Positions 22,251 to 35,137 of a DNA stretch of 64,000 nucleotides are shown in pieces. The notes under the pieces were generated by a model. It saw only the letters and a list, made by a program, of their open reading frames with translations, did no database searches and was not told the origin of the DNA. The translations under genes and the position numbers were made by a program. The stretch is from NCBI RefSeq assembly GCF_020283565.1, contig NC_060060.1, forward strand, positions 5,952,001 through 6,016,000, written 5' to 3'. The stretch's first letter is position 1; every line of letters starts with the position of its first letter. This DNA comes from Trifolium pratense (Eukaryota > Streptophyta > Magnoliopsida > Fabales > Fabaceae).

Positions 22251-22602
22251 GGTAGACTTACCACTAAATTAATTGATGTAGAAACCATAAGCCTAATGGT
22301 TTCAATTTGCATACTTGCATATGTTTTTGCACAATAAGGGGCTCATTTATAAAATAGTGGAATCGACGATAATTTCATCCAGTAAGAAAGTGAATAAAAT
22401 AGTGTTCCTAGCACACTTCATTTAAAGAATAAAATGAATCAATGAAAAGAGGAACACATATCAATGAAAAGAGGAGGAGAAAAGCAAGAAATGTAGAGTA
22501 GGAGAAAACAAGAGAACTTCTTTACTCAAAATGTATATTTGAAGCAGATTAGGCCTACCAGTAACAATCATAGAAGGATGCATCTCTTCTCAACAAACAA
22601 CA
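22251..22602. other. Spacer 3' of gene 5
   Basis: Counterpart of 11131-11484, essentially identical. No gene recognised. Confidence 0.5.
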
Positions 22603-24507
22603 TTAAAAATCTAGCCTAAAGATAATACTTTCAACATTTTCATCCATCTTCTTCATAGAGCTTCTAGTGACTTTCACATCCTTCAAATCATGCCACCAAC
22701 ACTTAGTATCATGAAAACTGCAAAAGCATTCGCCCTCTTTTCTTCTCATTAACGTCTCGTAGAAAAACTGTGTAGTATTAGACGATTAACAAAATCGTGT
22801 TAGAACATAGAAGCTCCACATAACATTTATATTGTAAAAGTATAAACATTTTATGCATAAATAAATGTGTTTGACATAAAAGGAAAACATGGCAAGACAA
22901 GTTTTTGTTTTTTCTTCTGTCATATAATCACAATATGTTATGCAAGAATTTCACAACTCGAAGTACAAATTGAAATTTAAAGAATACGGGAGACAATGAC
23001 ACACCTCATTGAATTCTTTGCTGCCCGAATAGTTGCTCAAAGAAATAGTTTCTGGACAACAGCTTGCAAGTAAGATTTTTACAACAGACGAGAACAAATA
23101 TTTATTCTGAGGAAAATGGGATATGGTCAAGTGTTTGATGCTCGTTGGAGTGAATGAAACATGCGAGGCAACTGGGTCCAATGCATCCTACATAATCCAG
23201 GGTAAGTGTAGACAAAAATCAATAAGTAAATATAAAAACTAAATTAACCAATCAAATAGCAAATTCATACTCACAACATTTGAAGAGTTAGTGATGGATA
23301 GAGCTAATGATGTCAAAACATTGTTAGGTTTGATGTTTTGCATGAATTTCCTCAAGTTACAAAGATTCACATAATCAACGTGTATCCAAATATTGACTTC
23401 CAATTGACTAGAATTTCTCAAAAAAGATATAGTAGGTTCTGAAGCACCATGACCTATATATCCAAATGACAATAGATTTGGAGCATCAATATTAACCTCC
23501 TTCCAGTTATAGCAATGTGATAACTTCAACACCTTAAGTCGAACACTTGAAATATTAATTCTCTCAGACATTTTGCAATAGCTTAACTTCAAAATCTCAA
23601 GAAAAGGGAATTTTGGAAACTGTTCTGTTAAAAAAGTACTTGTTGTCACATACAACATGCATAACTCTTTCAAATTTTTGCACCTATCAAAATCAATCTT
23701 AAATGGTGCGTCAAAATAATTAGGAGAATAACATAAAGTCTCAAGACTCGGGGCATCAATAGAAACATCTTTTATCCCGACAACATCAACACTCTCGAGC
23801 TTTTGTAGACCACTAATGCTCAAAGACTTCAACTTCTCCTTGGTGCCATCACCAGAGCCTAACACAAAACAGGTCATCAAAGTTATCGATTCTAACAGTG
23901 GACAAAAAGAAATGAGGTGGTCAATTGCATGTTGATATCCCAAAAGTACCTGCTGCAGTGACAATACCCTCAATGAGGTAAACTTGATTGAATGATTCAT
24001 GAATGTTGGATCAATCTTTATATACCCCTTTAACACCAACTTCTTAATTGATTTGGCTTCAATGGCACAAATTGGCAATACATGGTATTGGCACTGACCT
24101 ACTAGTACATATTGGGAATACTCTATTACCTCAACACAACATTCACAAGCCAATTTCAACCAAATATCAACATCTTCTTTTGAAATGTGGTCAAGTCCAG
24201 AATTCATCACCTCGACCTTAAATTCTTTGATAGTCAAGCTTTGGTCACGAAACCTTAGGATAGTCTTTTTCACATAATCACAAAATCCTAACATCTTTCT
24301 CATCTTATCTTCCATTCCTTGTACCGGATACATTTTCATGAATTTACTTGTAGAGAAAGACAAAATAGGAAAAGTATACCATGTTTCTAACCAAGCCTTG
24401 GACAAAACACTCGTCCTAGCAGCATCTTTCTCTGGCAACTTTGACAGAATGCAATGGAGAATTATTTTTGGTAGACTCGATAATCTATCTTGATCAAGCT
24501 CCTCCAT
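22603..24507 (-). CDS. F-box/LRR protein, subtype A, gene 5
   Basis: Predicted SCF substrate receptor of about 526 aa. Exon 1 is 24507-23275 (411 codons), exon 2 is 23187-23005 (61) and exon 3 is 22767-22603 (54 plus TAA). The F-box is at residues 7-52. After it the sequence diverges from genes 1 and 3 (FMKMYPVQGMEDKMRKMLG), with a shorter linker. LRR region: LRVLSLQQVLLGYQHAIDHL. Exon 2 has the standard acceptor and begins D-A-L-D-P-V. Exon 3 shares the 45-bp in-frame deletion of gene 3. The hybrid gene 7 takes its C-terminal half from a gene of this kind. Confidence 0.89.
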
Positions 24508-24514
24508 TTATGTT

Positions 24515-25009
24515 CTAAATTCAACAACAAAAGAGACTGTGTTAAATAGGTAATAATTCATATCCTCCATTTATGTTATATTTATCAACTATCAAGATTA
24601 ACGGTATTTAATAAAAACGCATAAACCGTTAATCTTGACGAGTCTCAATAACATATCAAACGATTTTAGATTTTTTTAAAGTTTAACATAAATGATCTAC
24701 ACGATATAAGCTTTCAATCTAACGATGGATTTTGTAAAATTTGTATTCGTTAAAGCGTTATTGAGCGGTGTAACATTACCCAAATGTTACACCGCTGTAA
24801 TTTGATCCCTCCCTATAAAATTTTATCTATTTTTGGTCCCTCAAATATTTTTCTATCAAAATTTTTGATCCCTACTATTAATTTATTTATTTTTTGACTA
24901 AAGTCCCTACTTAATCATCCCATGTTATACACAAGTTTACTGAAAAGTAGGAACAAAAAATCATATGAAAGGTGAGGGATCAAAAATTGCTAAAAATATT
25001 TATAAGGAC

Positions 25010-25073
<64 letters not shown>

Positions 25074-25674
25074 CCATAAATATTATAAACCGATTGTTTT
25101 AAAACTCAAGTAGGATTGCAAAGGAAAACAAAAAGCAAATTGAAAAGTGAAGTATCAAAGTATATGAAGATACTGCTCCGTCCCAAAATATAAGCAAAAA
25201 GGAGGTCAACAAAAGTGAATGTATCTGGACTAAATTTTAAACCAAATACATCAACTTTCATTGACAAATTTTTGCTTATATTTTGGGACGGAGGAGTACA
25301 ACATACTACAAATTTTAGTGTGTTAGCAAATTGAGGTTAGTTTTGAAAAGTTGTATAAAAGAAATTTATAGTTTTATGTATAAATTTGATATTATGATAA
25401 CAAAAGCATGAAGAACGGGATTGAATTGGATGGCTCAACTGATTTGAACTAAAATAATTAATTACTATCATCGACCGTTTCAAAAAAGAAAAACTAACAA
25501 AAATCCGAATAAACAAACCTAAAATAACCTGAAAGTTAGAACTATATATGAAACCAAAGTTCTATGAAGAGTAAGAAACATAGTATCTATCGTATCGTAT
25601 ATATATAATGTTATGAACAAAGAAAGAAACATGCATGATGATTAAAAAGAGAGAAACACGATATTGTTAGTTAC
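24515..25674 (-). other. Leader intron of gene 5; left breakpoint of the 18.5-kb duplication
   Basis: Contains the hairpin repeat (AGCGGTGTAACATT arms, 24764-24795), the GATCCCT block, a TA microsatellite (25014-25072) and a Stowaway-like MITE (25173-25296). The duplicated segment begins near 24869, so the leader and promoter of gene 5 were duplicated without its coding exons. Confidence 0.65.
25173..25296. mobile_element. Stowaway-like MITE, copy in gene 5
   Basis: 124 bp with the same ends and TA flanks as 2631-2754. Confidence 0.92.
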
Positions 25675-25770
25675 CTTCAATTTGGAATGGAAGTGAATAG
25701 AAATCAAAATAGAGAAAATTGACGGTTTTTTTAAATGCCAAATTGGGTGAGATATATTTATATAAACTGG
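25675..25770 (-). promoter_or_regulatory. Leader exon and TATA box of gene 5
   Basis: Same as gene 1: leader ending CCAAATTGAAG before GTAACTAAC, with TATATAAATATA upstream near 25752-25766. Confidence 0.6.
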
Positions 25771-26043
25771 TGGATCTATAAATTTCCAAATCATATCTTT
25801 AAATAAATAATAACAAACTAATCTATAATTTCTAAACATATCTTAAATCATAAATCATAATATTATCTTATTTTAAATATAAAATATTTAAATTTAAATC
25901 TAAAAACATCAAAAAATATTTAAGCATATTATTTTCAACAAAAGCTAGTTTAAACACTCGTGCAATTCTTATCTGCTGCCGACAGCGTGTACATGGCAGG
26001 GAAATACTTGCATAAAACTAAATTGGTCTGAAAATCAACATTT

Positions 26044-26715
26044 TCATCCATCTTCATAGAGCTTGTGACTTTCACATGCCATGCCACCAACACCTACAAA
26101 GAAAGAAAACAAAGCACAAACAAAAGATTGCTGACAAGTGATATTGTTACCTGCAATCTTCTCTGTGTGATGATTCAGAGAAGAAGAGAAGGCAGCTGTG
26201 AGTGATGGAACAGCGGCGAACGGACGACGGTGGCAAAATGGCGATTGACAGTGGTGAGGACGGCATAAAGAAGTTGCGAAGTTAAGCAAGGCATTTATAG
26301 CACGTTTGAAACCACCTGCCTTTCCTGATGGAATAGTTGATTTCTTACGACAAAACTCGCCGTCAGCAGAAATTAACATCTCAACAGATTTCCCGCATGT
26401 TTTAAATCTTAAGCAGGTGGTTAATTAAAAACCATATGCGAGCTGTGTAGTAATTTTTTTTTTTAAGAATATGAGCTTAGATAATTTCAAATGAAACAAC
26501 CATTAGAAGAGTTAGTGATAGGTTGTTACTAAACAGGTTGCAGAATCTATAAAGGGAGCAAAGATTGTCATGTATCGGTCGCGATCGCTGCACCTGGCTC
26601 GTCCTCTACTGCACCTGCTTCTGCCGCTGCTCCTGCTTCTGTTGCTGTGCCTGCCTTTGCTGCACCTCCCAACCTTCATCTCTATTGCAGGGGAAATATT
26701 TTTAATACAAGTCAT
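26044..26715 (-). other. Unidentified captured sequence with a 111-codon open frame
   Basis: The frame at 26379-26044 contains LISADGEFCRKKSTIPSGKA followed by GGFKRAINALLNFA, which looks like real protein, then low-complexity sequence and the F-box exon 3 relic in the wrong frame. I do not recognise the family. To the right (26580-26690) is a CTGCACCTGCTTCTGCC-type, relatively GC-rich low-complexity stretch. At the matching place gene 1 has LINE sequence instead (from 3703). An exon captured by a transposon is possible. Confidence 0.35.
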
Positions 26716-26863
26716 GGAACAATATACTTAGGAGTTAGAACAAAATGATAATACTACCTCTTTTGGTACCGTTCAACATTTTTCATAAAAAAAGATGCAT
26801 CTATTCTTAAGAGGTAATACCAAACATTTAAGTAAGCATGTTTATCTATTGATCACAACAACA

Positions 26864-28766
26864 TTAAAAATCTAGCCTAAAGATAATACTTTCTTGAGGA
26901 GCAAACGTAGACAACGATTCTAAAATGGTCTTAAAATCAACATTTTCATCCATCTTCTTCATAGAGCTTCTAGTGACTTTCACATCCTTCAAGCCATGCC
27001 ACCAACACGTAGTATTATCAGAAGTGCAAAAGCATTCATCCTCTTTTCTTCTCATTAAAGTCTCATAGAACAACTGTAGTTTTAGACGATTAACAAAATC
27101 GAGTTAGAACTTATAAACATTTTAAGCATAAATGTGTTTGACATAAAAGGAAAACATGGCATATAGTATAGGACAATCACAGTATGTTATGCAAGAATTT
27201 CACAACTAGAAACACAAATTGAAATTTAAAGAATATGGGAGACAATGACACACCTCAATGAATTCTTTGCCGCTCGAATATTTACTAAAAGAAATAGTTG
27301 CTGGACAACAACTTGAAAGTAAGATGTTTACAATCGATGAGAACAAATATTTAATATTAGGAACATAGTTTATGGCCAAGTGTTTGATTCTTGGTAGAGG
27401 GGATGAAACTTCAAAGGCAACTCGATCCAGTGCATCCTACATAATCCAGGTCAAGTATAGACATAAATAATATACAAACAAAATTAACCAATCAAATAGC
27501 TAAGATACTCACTACATTTGACGCAGCACCGGTGGATAGAGATAGTGATGTTAAAACATTGTTAGGTTTGATGTTTTGCACGAATTCTCTCAAGTTACAA
27601 AGATCCACATAATCAACTTGTAACCGAATATCGAATTCTAGTTGACTAGAATTTCTCAAAAAAGACATAGTAGGTAATGAAGCACCATTACCTATATATC
27701 CAAATGACAATAGATTTGGAGCATCAATATTAACCTCCTTCAAGTTAGAGCAATGTGATAACTTCAACACCTTAAGTCGAACACTTGTAATATCAATCCT
27801 CTCAGGCATTTTGCAAAAGTTTAACTTCAAACTCTCAAGAAAAGGGAATTTTGGAAACAGTTCAAGAAACCACTTGTTTGTGAAAAAAGTACCCGGCACA
27901 GACCACATCCATAACTCTTTCAAACTTCTGCACCTATCAAAATCAAACTTAAATGGTGCGACGTAGAAGTCATTAGTATAATAACATAAAGTTTCAAGAC
28001 TCGGGGCATCAATAGAAACATCTTGTATTCCAAAAGTATTAACACTTTTGAGCTTTTGTACCCCACTGATGCTCAAAGACTTCATAATCTCCTTTGTGCC
28101 ATCTCCAGAGCTTAACACATAACATGTCTTCAAAGTTATAAATTCAATCAGTGGACAAAAAGAAATGAGGTTGTTAATTGCATCTCGATCTCCCAAAAGT
28201 ACAGACCACAATGACAATACTCTCAATCTTGAGAAAAACTTGATTGAATGATTCATGAATGTTGGATCAATCTTTATATACCCCTTTAACACCAACTTCT
28301 TAATTGATTTGGCTTCAACGACACACAATGGCAAGACATGGTATTGGTCCTGACCTACTGATACATCTTGGGAATACTCTATTACCTCAACACCACATTC
28401 ACAAGCCAATTTCAACCAAAAATCAACATCCCTTGAAATGTGGCGAATCTCGGAAATGTTCACCTTGAGCTTAAATTCTTTGATAGCCAAGTTTTGGTCA
28501 CAAAACCTTAGGATACTCCTTTTCACATAATCACAAAATCCTAACATCTTTCTCATCTTTTCACTATCTTCCATTGGTTGTAATGGAGACATTCCCATGA
28601 ATTTACTTGTAGAGAAAGACAAAATAGGAAAAGTATACCATGTTTCTAACCAAGCCTTGGACAAAACACTTGTCCTAGCAGCATCTTTCTCAGACAACTT
28701 TGACATAATGGAATGAAGAATTATTTTTGGCAAACTCGATAATCGATCTTCCTCAAGCTCCTCCAT
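26864..28766 (-). CDS. F-box/LRR protein, subtype B, gene 6
   Basis: Predicted SCF substrate receptor of about 548 aa. Exon 1 is 28766-27513 (418 codons), exon 2 is 27436-27254 (61) and exon 3 is 27073-26864 (69 plus TAA). It differs from gene 2 at few positions (SKLSEKDA in the F-box; IEYSQDVSVGQDQYHV). All splice sites are conserved. Gene 9 appears to be identical to it at the protein level. Confidence 0.9.
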
Positions 28767-28773
28767 TTATGTT

Positions 28774-29360
28774 CTAAAATAAAAAAAAACATATATTTAA
28801 ATCCCTTAATTATAGGGCTAAGGCCCCGTTTAGCATTACTTATTTTCTACTTTTCTCCTTCTCCTTACAAGAAATAGAGAAGTAGAAAATTGTATTTTGG
28901 CCCCGTTTCTTTTTAAAAGAATTAGAGAAATAAAGTAAACTATAAAATAAAGAGAAGTTGGGTCAAACACAATATTTTACCTCTTTACTACTTTTAAGGA
29001 GAAGAAAAAAAAAAGTAGGCTTTAATGCAGTTTTGATCCCCTATTTTGAAAAACCTGAACTTTTGATCCCCTATTTTAAAACTCAACACTTTTGATCCCC
29101 TATTTTAGTTTTTTGTTAGTTTTAGTCCCCCACCTCAATTTGGTCAAATTTTTGCTAATGTGTCATGCTCACTGATGACGTGACATTGTAAAATTATTTT
29201 AGACTGTGTGCATATCAATTAAATCCTAAACAATAACCTTAAAGTTAGGCCTTTGAAACCAATGTTGTATAAAGAGTAAGAAAACATAGTATCTATCGTA
29301 TATAATGTTATGAACAAAGAAAGAAACATGATGATTAAAAAGAGAGAAAGATATTGTTAC
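28774..29360 (-). other. Leader intron of gene 6
   Basis: Contains a Tourist-like MITE truncated on the right (28822-29019), then a block with three GATCCCCTATTTT repeats (29035-29105) from an unassigned repeat that continues to about 29205. No ORF. Confidence 0.55.
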
Positions 29361-29425
29361 CTTGAATTTGTAATGGAAGTGAACAAAACGAAAGCTATGA
29401 ATAGAAACGATGGAGAAACACACAG
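29361..29425 (-). promoter_or_regulatory. Leader exon of gene 6
   Basis: Subtype B leader ending TACAAATTCAAG before GTAACAATATC. Confidence 0.55.
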
Positions 29426-29814
29426 TGTTGATTAGATTACACCCCTAACTTTCTAGAGAAAACTCTTTCTTCTATGTTGGCAGCAAATTTAGGAGGAGTA
29501 TTGGATTGTGATTTTAAGAGAATATTTTGACTCATAAAGTCACAAAGATTTTGCACGATGTTATTGACTTTTAAGATTTTTTTTTTGATGTTTAAGATAT
29601 TTTTTTTTCAGTCTAAAAGACTATTTACAATCCAGATTTTAAATATGGATTTAAATAGAATTATAACACAAGAGTTTTAAGATTTCAACGTACTTTGTGT
29701 GGATTTATAACATTTGAAAGGATTTCTCAAAAAAAAAAAAAAAAGATATGAAAGGATTCATTAAATTTTTAGCAAAAATTCATTTATTCAACATTCTTTA
29801 GGAAATGATTTATG

Positions 29815-30212
29815 GTTTTGCTTTTGGATTGGTTCGCCGGAACAATTGTCCAATCATTTCTCTAGTTGCATTCACTCGGGACATTTGATCAATTCTTCAA
29901 AATTTTCTTATGTATCCACCGTAAATCAATAATTTTAACAATACATGACAATTAAGTTCGCTACAATGGAACCAATAGTCTTATATAGCCAAAAACTAAC
30001 TCGAACAAGAGGTGACTTGGGCCTCAAGTTACTCGTGTGCGCCTATGGTTACAACACATATGCAAAACACTTATGCAACAAGCCTAAACATTGCTTATAC
30101 GCACAAATTGGCTAACACACATCTAACATAACCTCCCCTAAACTGAACTATATCAAAAATTCAGTTTATATCTTCAAGCTTGCATAGTCCCAACATGTCC
30201 CTAATCCTGCAA
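29815..30212 (-). mobile_element. Ty1-copia 3' remnant, third copy (further truncated)
   Basis: The LTR and polypurine tract match 9471-9790, but the pol tail is cut after the last codons (LEDIN end near 30165) and joins LINE-derived sequence at about 30213. Confidence 0.78.
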
Positions 30213-31090
30213 AAATATCATAATAACGATCTGTCATGATGTCTAGGCATGGCTTTCGATGCAAGCTAGGGGATTGTTGCACCAGTTCACATAACTATAG
30301 TTCTGCCTCCCTGCATTATGGACAGCAAGCCAACTTTTTTATATGATCCATCGGTTCTACGTAACCCACCACCTCACCTCCAAAAATTAACTTGTTCCTT
30401 TTCATCTAAATGCACCAAAGTACAACCATCCACAAAATAAATTATTTCTTTGTCGCCACTTTCTTCCTAATTACCGCGCCAAATTGCAGGAAATGCTTAA
30501 TACTACTATTCTGCTGCGCTGATCCATTAATGCCTAAGCATCGAAAATTGTCAATCCAAATTTTCTGTTTGAGAAAGGATAATCGAAAAAGAGGCGTTGT
30601 GTAGATTCATCCTCTCTAAAGCAGAAAATGCAGCATCTTTCTCTTCTAGGTTCCACCAATCCTCTTCTCACCAAAGCGATCCTCATCGGTAGTCTATCAT
30701 GAAATAACTTCCACACAAAGGCTTGCACTTTCGACGGCACCTTGCTGCTCCACACTCGCCTAATAGCGCTGCTGAGTTCACAGTTAACTGATATGTCTTG
30801 TGTGGCACGCTGAATCACTGCATATCCCGAATTTACTATGTATCCTCCTATCGAAAAAGCCATCCATATTCGCGAATCTGTGACCATACGATTAGGAGAG
30901 ATACCCTCCAGCAGTTCTGTACTGGCATCTTCTTCCCAACTGAACAAAGAGCGCCGGCAGGACAAATTCCCAACTGAACAAAGATTCTCGTCAAGGTTTA
31001 CCCCCATAACACTACTTTTTGCAAAATACACTTTCAGGCGAGAGACAAGTTTGAAACCTCTTAGACTTAACACTAAATTGATGTAGAAAC
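30213..31090 (-). pseudogene. LINE ORF2 C-terminal remnant, third copy
   Basis: The longest frame is 179 codons (31073-30534): GYAVIQRATQDISVNCELSS, then VWSSKVPSKVQAFVWKLFHD and the degraded zinc-binding motif. Repeated at 48757-49634. Confidence 0.78.
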
Positions 31091-31429
31091 CATAAGCCTA
31101 ATGGTTTCAATTTGCATACTTGCATATGTTTTTGCACAATAAGGGGCTCATTTATAAAATAGTGGAATCGACGATAATTTCATCCAGTAAGAAAGTGAAT
31201 AAAATAGTGTTCCTAGCACACTTCATTTAAAGAATAAAATGAATCAATGAAAAGAGGAACACATATCAATGAAAAGAGGAGGAGAAAAGCAAGAAATGTA
31301 GAGTAGGAGAAAACAAGAGAACTTCTTTACTCAAAATGTATATTTGAAGCAGATTAGGCCTACCAGTAACAATCATAGAAGGATGCATCTCTTCTCAACA
31401 AACAACATTAAAAATCCCATCAAACAACA
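31091..31429. other. Spacer 3' of gene 7
   Basis: Matches 11131-11484 (3' flank of A-type genes). No gene recognised. Confidence 0.5.
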
Positions 31430-33368
31430 TTAAAAAACTAGCCTAAAGATAATACTTTCAAAATCGGTCAACGATTCTAAAATGGTCTTAAAATCAACAT
31501 TTTCATCCATCTTCATAGACCTTCTTGTGACTTTCACATCCTTCAAATCATGCCACCAACACTTAGTATCATGAAAACTGCAAAAGCATTCTCCCTCTTT
31601 TCTTCTCATTAACGTGTCGTAGAAAAACTGTAGTATTAGACAATTAACAAAATCGAGTTAGAACATAGAAGCTCCACATAACATTTATATTGTAAAAGTA
31701 TAAACATTTTATGCATAAATAAATGTGTTTGACATAAAAGGAAAACATGGAAAGACAAGTTTTTGTTTTTTCTTCTGTCATATAATCACAATATGTTATG
31801 CAAGAATTTCACAACTCGAAGTACAAATTGAAATTTAAAGAATACGGGAGACAATGACACACCTCAATGAATTCTTTGCCGCCCGAATAGATACTCAAAG
31901 AAATAGTTTCTGGAAAACAGCTTGCAAGTAAGATTTTTACAACAGACGAGAACAAATATTTATTCTGAGGAAAATGGGATATGGTCAAGTGTTTGATGCT
32001 CGTTGGAGTGAATGAAACATGCGAGGCAACTGGGTCCAATGCATCCTACATAATCCAGGGTAAGTGTAGACAAAAATCAATAAGTAAATATAAAAACTAA
32101 ATTAACCAATCAAATAGCAAATTCATACTCACAACATTTGAAGAGTTAGTGATGGATAGAGCTAATGATGTCAAAACATTGTTAGGTTTGATGTTTTGCA
32201 TGAATTTCCTCAAGTTACAAAGATCCACATAATCAACGTGTATCCAAATATTGACTTCCAATTGACAAGAATTTCTCAAAAAAGATATAGTAGGTAATGA
32301 AGCACCATGACCTATATATCCAAATGACAATAGATTTCGAGCATCAATATTAACCTCCTTCAAGTTAGAGCAATGTGATAACACCAACACCTTAAGTCGA
32401 ACACTTGAAATATTAATTCTCTCAGACATTTTGCAATAGCTTAACTTCAAAATCTCAAGAAAAGGGAATTTTGGAAACTGTTCTGTTAAAAAAGTACTTG
32501 TTGTCACATACAACATGCATAACTCTTTCAAATTTTTGCACCTATCAAAATCAATCTTAAATGGTGCGTCAAAATAAATAGGAGAATAACATAAAGTCTC
32601 AAGACTCGGGGCATCAATAGAAACATCTTTTATCCCGACAACATCAACACTCTCGAGCTTTTGTAGACCACTAATGCTCAAAGACTTCAACTTCTCCTTG
32701 GTGCCATCACCAGAGCCTAACACAAAACAGGTCATCAAAGTTATCGATTCTAACAGTGGACAAAAAGAAATGAGGTGGTCAATTGCATGTTGATCTCCCA
32801 AAAGTACCTGCTGCAGTGACAATACCCTCAATGAGGTAAACTTGATTGAATGATTCATGAATGTTGGATCAATCTTTATATACCCCTTTAACACCAACTT
32901 CGTAATTGATTTGGCTTCAATGACACACATTGGCAAGACATGGTATTGGTCCTGACCTACTAATACATCTAGGGAATACTCTATTACCTCAACACCACAT
33001 TCACAAGCCAATTTCAACCAAAAATCAACATCCCTTGAAATGTGGCGAATCTCAGAAATGTTCACCTTGAGCTTAAATTCTTTGATAGCCAAGTTTTGGT
33101 CACAAAACCTTAGGATAGTCCTTTTCACATAATCACAAAATCCTAACATCTTTCTCATCTTTTCACTATCTTCCATTGGTTGTAATGGAGACATTCCAAT
33201 GAATTTACTTGTAGAGAAAGACAAAATAGGAAAAGTATACCATGTTTCTGACCAAGCCTTGGACAAAACACTTGTCCTTGCAGCATCTTTCTCTGGCAAC
33301 TCTGACATAATGGAATGAAGAATTATTTTTGGCAGACTCGATAATCGATCTTCCTCAAGCTCCTCCAT
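31430..33368 (-). CDS. F-box/LRR protein, B/A hybrid, gene 7
   Basis: Predicted SCF substrate receptor of about 538 aa. Exon 1 is 33368-32133 (412 codons), exon 2 is 32045-31863 (61) and exon 3 is 31627-31430 (65 plus TAA). The leader and first part are subtype B (MEELEEDR; KVNISEIRHISRDVDFWLKL). From about codon 170 the protein is subtype A (KFTSLRVLSLQQVLLGDQHA; SGLQKLESVDVVGIKDVSID), closest to gene 5. Exons 2 and 3 are also A-like. Exon 3 ends ESLTDFESIIFRLVF, shorter than the B form but longer than genes 3 and 5. The 3' flank is A-type and the 5' flank is B-type, as expected for an unequal-crossover fusion. One F-box change (SELPEKDA) is seen. Confidence 0.9.
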
Positions 33369-33375
33369 TTATGTT

Positions 33376-33911
33376 CTAAAATAAAAAAACATATATAATA
33401 AACCAACTGTGCATCCCAACATTCATATAAACCAACTGTACAAATTTAAATTTTTAAGAAACAGAAAAAGATATAGTCATTTGTCAAAGGTGTTTAAAAA
33501 AGTGAACTGTGGTTGTATAATAAAATGAAAAATAGAAAGAATATGGCAAATAATGAGATAAAAGGCTTGTTTCTTGCTAATGATGTCAATGACCTAATTT
33601 CATTATTTTTTCATAATAAAATAGTGCTACTACCTTTGTATTTATAACCAAGTGAATATATTTAAATCTATCATTTTGTCATGTCATGTCAAGAAAGTGG
33701 GGTGATGTATGGTTGGTAGGTTGGTATTGGTTGACACTGTAAAATTATTTTACATTGTCGTGCATATCAATTAAATCCTAACCAATAACCTTAAAGTTAG
33801 GCCTTTGAAACCAAAGTTGTATAAAGAGTAAGAAACATGGTATCTATCGTATCTAATGTTATGAACAAAGAAAGAAACATGATGATTAAAAAGAGAGAAA
33901 GATATTGTTAC
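33376..33911 (-). other. Leader intron of gene 7 (536 bp)
   Basis: Close to the ends of the gene 2 leader intron but without its MITE, LINE and Mutator-like insertions. No coding region. Confidence 0.55.
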
Positions 33912-33978
33912 CTTGAATTTGTAATGGAAGTGAACAAAACGAAAGCTATGAATAGAAACGATGGAGAAACACACAGTG
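33912..33978 (-). promoter_or_regulatory. Leader exon of gene 7
   Basis: Subtype B leader (ACAAATTCAAG|GTAACAATATC), consistent with the B-type 5' half of the gene. Confidence 0.55.
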
Positions 33979-34365
33979 ATGATTAGATTACACCCCTAAC
34001 TTTCTAGAGAAAACCCTTTCTGCTATGTTGGCAGCAAATTTAGGATTGTGATTTTAAGAGAATATTTTGACTCAAAAAGTCACAAAGATTTTGCACGATG
34101 TTATTGACTTTTAAGATTTTTTTTTTTTGATGTTTAAGATTTTTTTTTTCAGTCTAAAAGACTATTTACAATCCATATTTTAAATATGGATTTAAATAGA
34201 ATTATAACACAAGAGTTTTAAGATTTCAACGCACTTTGTGTGGATTTATAAGATTTGAAAGGATTTCTCAACAAAAAAAAAAAAAATTTTTTGAACAAGA
34301 AAAAAAAAAGATTTGAAAGGATTCAGTAAATTTTTAGCAAAAATTCATTTATTCAACATTCTTTA
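33979..34365. repeat. Repeat-derived spacer upstream of gene 7
   Basis: Counterpart of 9081-9470, with longer A/T runs at 34271-34312. No gene. Confidence 0.45.
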
Positions 34366-34928
34366 GGAAAATATTTATGGTTTTGCTTTTGGATTGGTTC
34401 GCCCCTCTAATTGCATTCGCTCGGGACATTTGATCAATTCTTCAAAATTTTCTTATGTATCCGCCGTAAATCAATAATTTTAACAATACATGACAATTAA
34501 GTTCGCTACAATGGAACCAATAGTATGTTGGGCAAACGGAATAACTAACTTCTTTAGTAATAGGCAAGGCCTTATATAGGCAAAAACTAACTCGCACAAG
34601 AGGTGACTTGGGCCTCAAGTTACTCGCGCGCCTATGGTTACAACACATATGCAAAACACTTATGCAACAAGCCTAAATATTGCTTATACACACAAATTGG
34701 CTAACACACATCTAACATAACCTCCCCTAAACTGAACTATATCAAAAATTCAGTTTATATCTTCAAGCTTGCATAGTCCCTAATCCTGCAAAAATTATCG
34801 AGGCTCAAAACTTTTGTCATAATGTCTACTACTTGCTCAAAGGATGGGCAATGTACTAATTGAATCTTTCCATCTTTAGTTAGATCTCTGGGAAAGTGAA
34901 ATCTAACATATAAGTATTTCTTCATTGT
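34366..34928 (-). mobile_element. Ty1-copia 3' remnant, fourth copy (diverged)
   Basis: Same LTR and pol tail as 9471-9984. It has a 35-bp deletion in the LTR end (near 34402) and extra LTR sequence at 34527-34570 not present in the other copies. The polypurine tract is intact. Confidence 0.8.
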
Positions 34929-35137
34929 GCAAACTTTTCATATGACAATTCATTCATTTATTTATTTTAATAAAGAAAACAATTATATTAAAAGGAGTAT
35001 AAGGGGTACTCCAACGCTTTCAATGAAAGCAGTCCGAGTCCAGCATCATTCACAAGTTCTCTTATATTTGATACTATCAACCACTAAATTACTTCAAAAC
35101 AAGGCTCTATATTATAGTTTCATCTTCCATAGGTAAC

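Noticed and set aside
26580..26690. Alanine/serine-rich or arginine-rich frame as a real protein
   Set aside because: Low-complexity CTGCACCTGCTTCTGC repeat gives long frames on both strands; no domain, no splice support.
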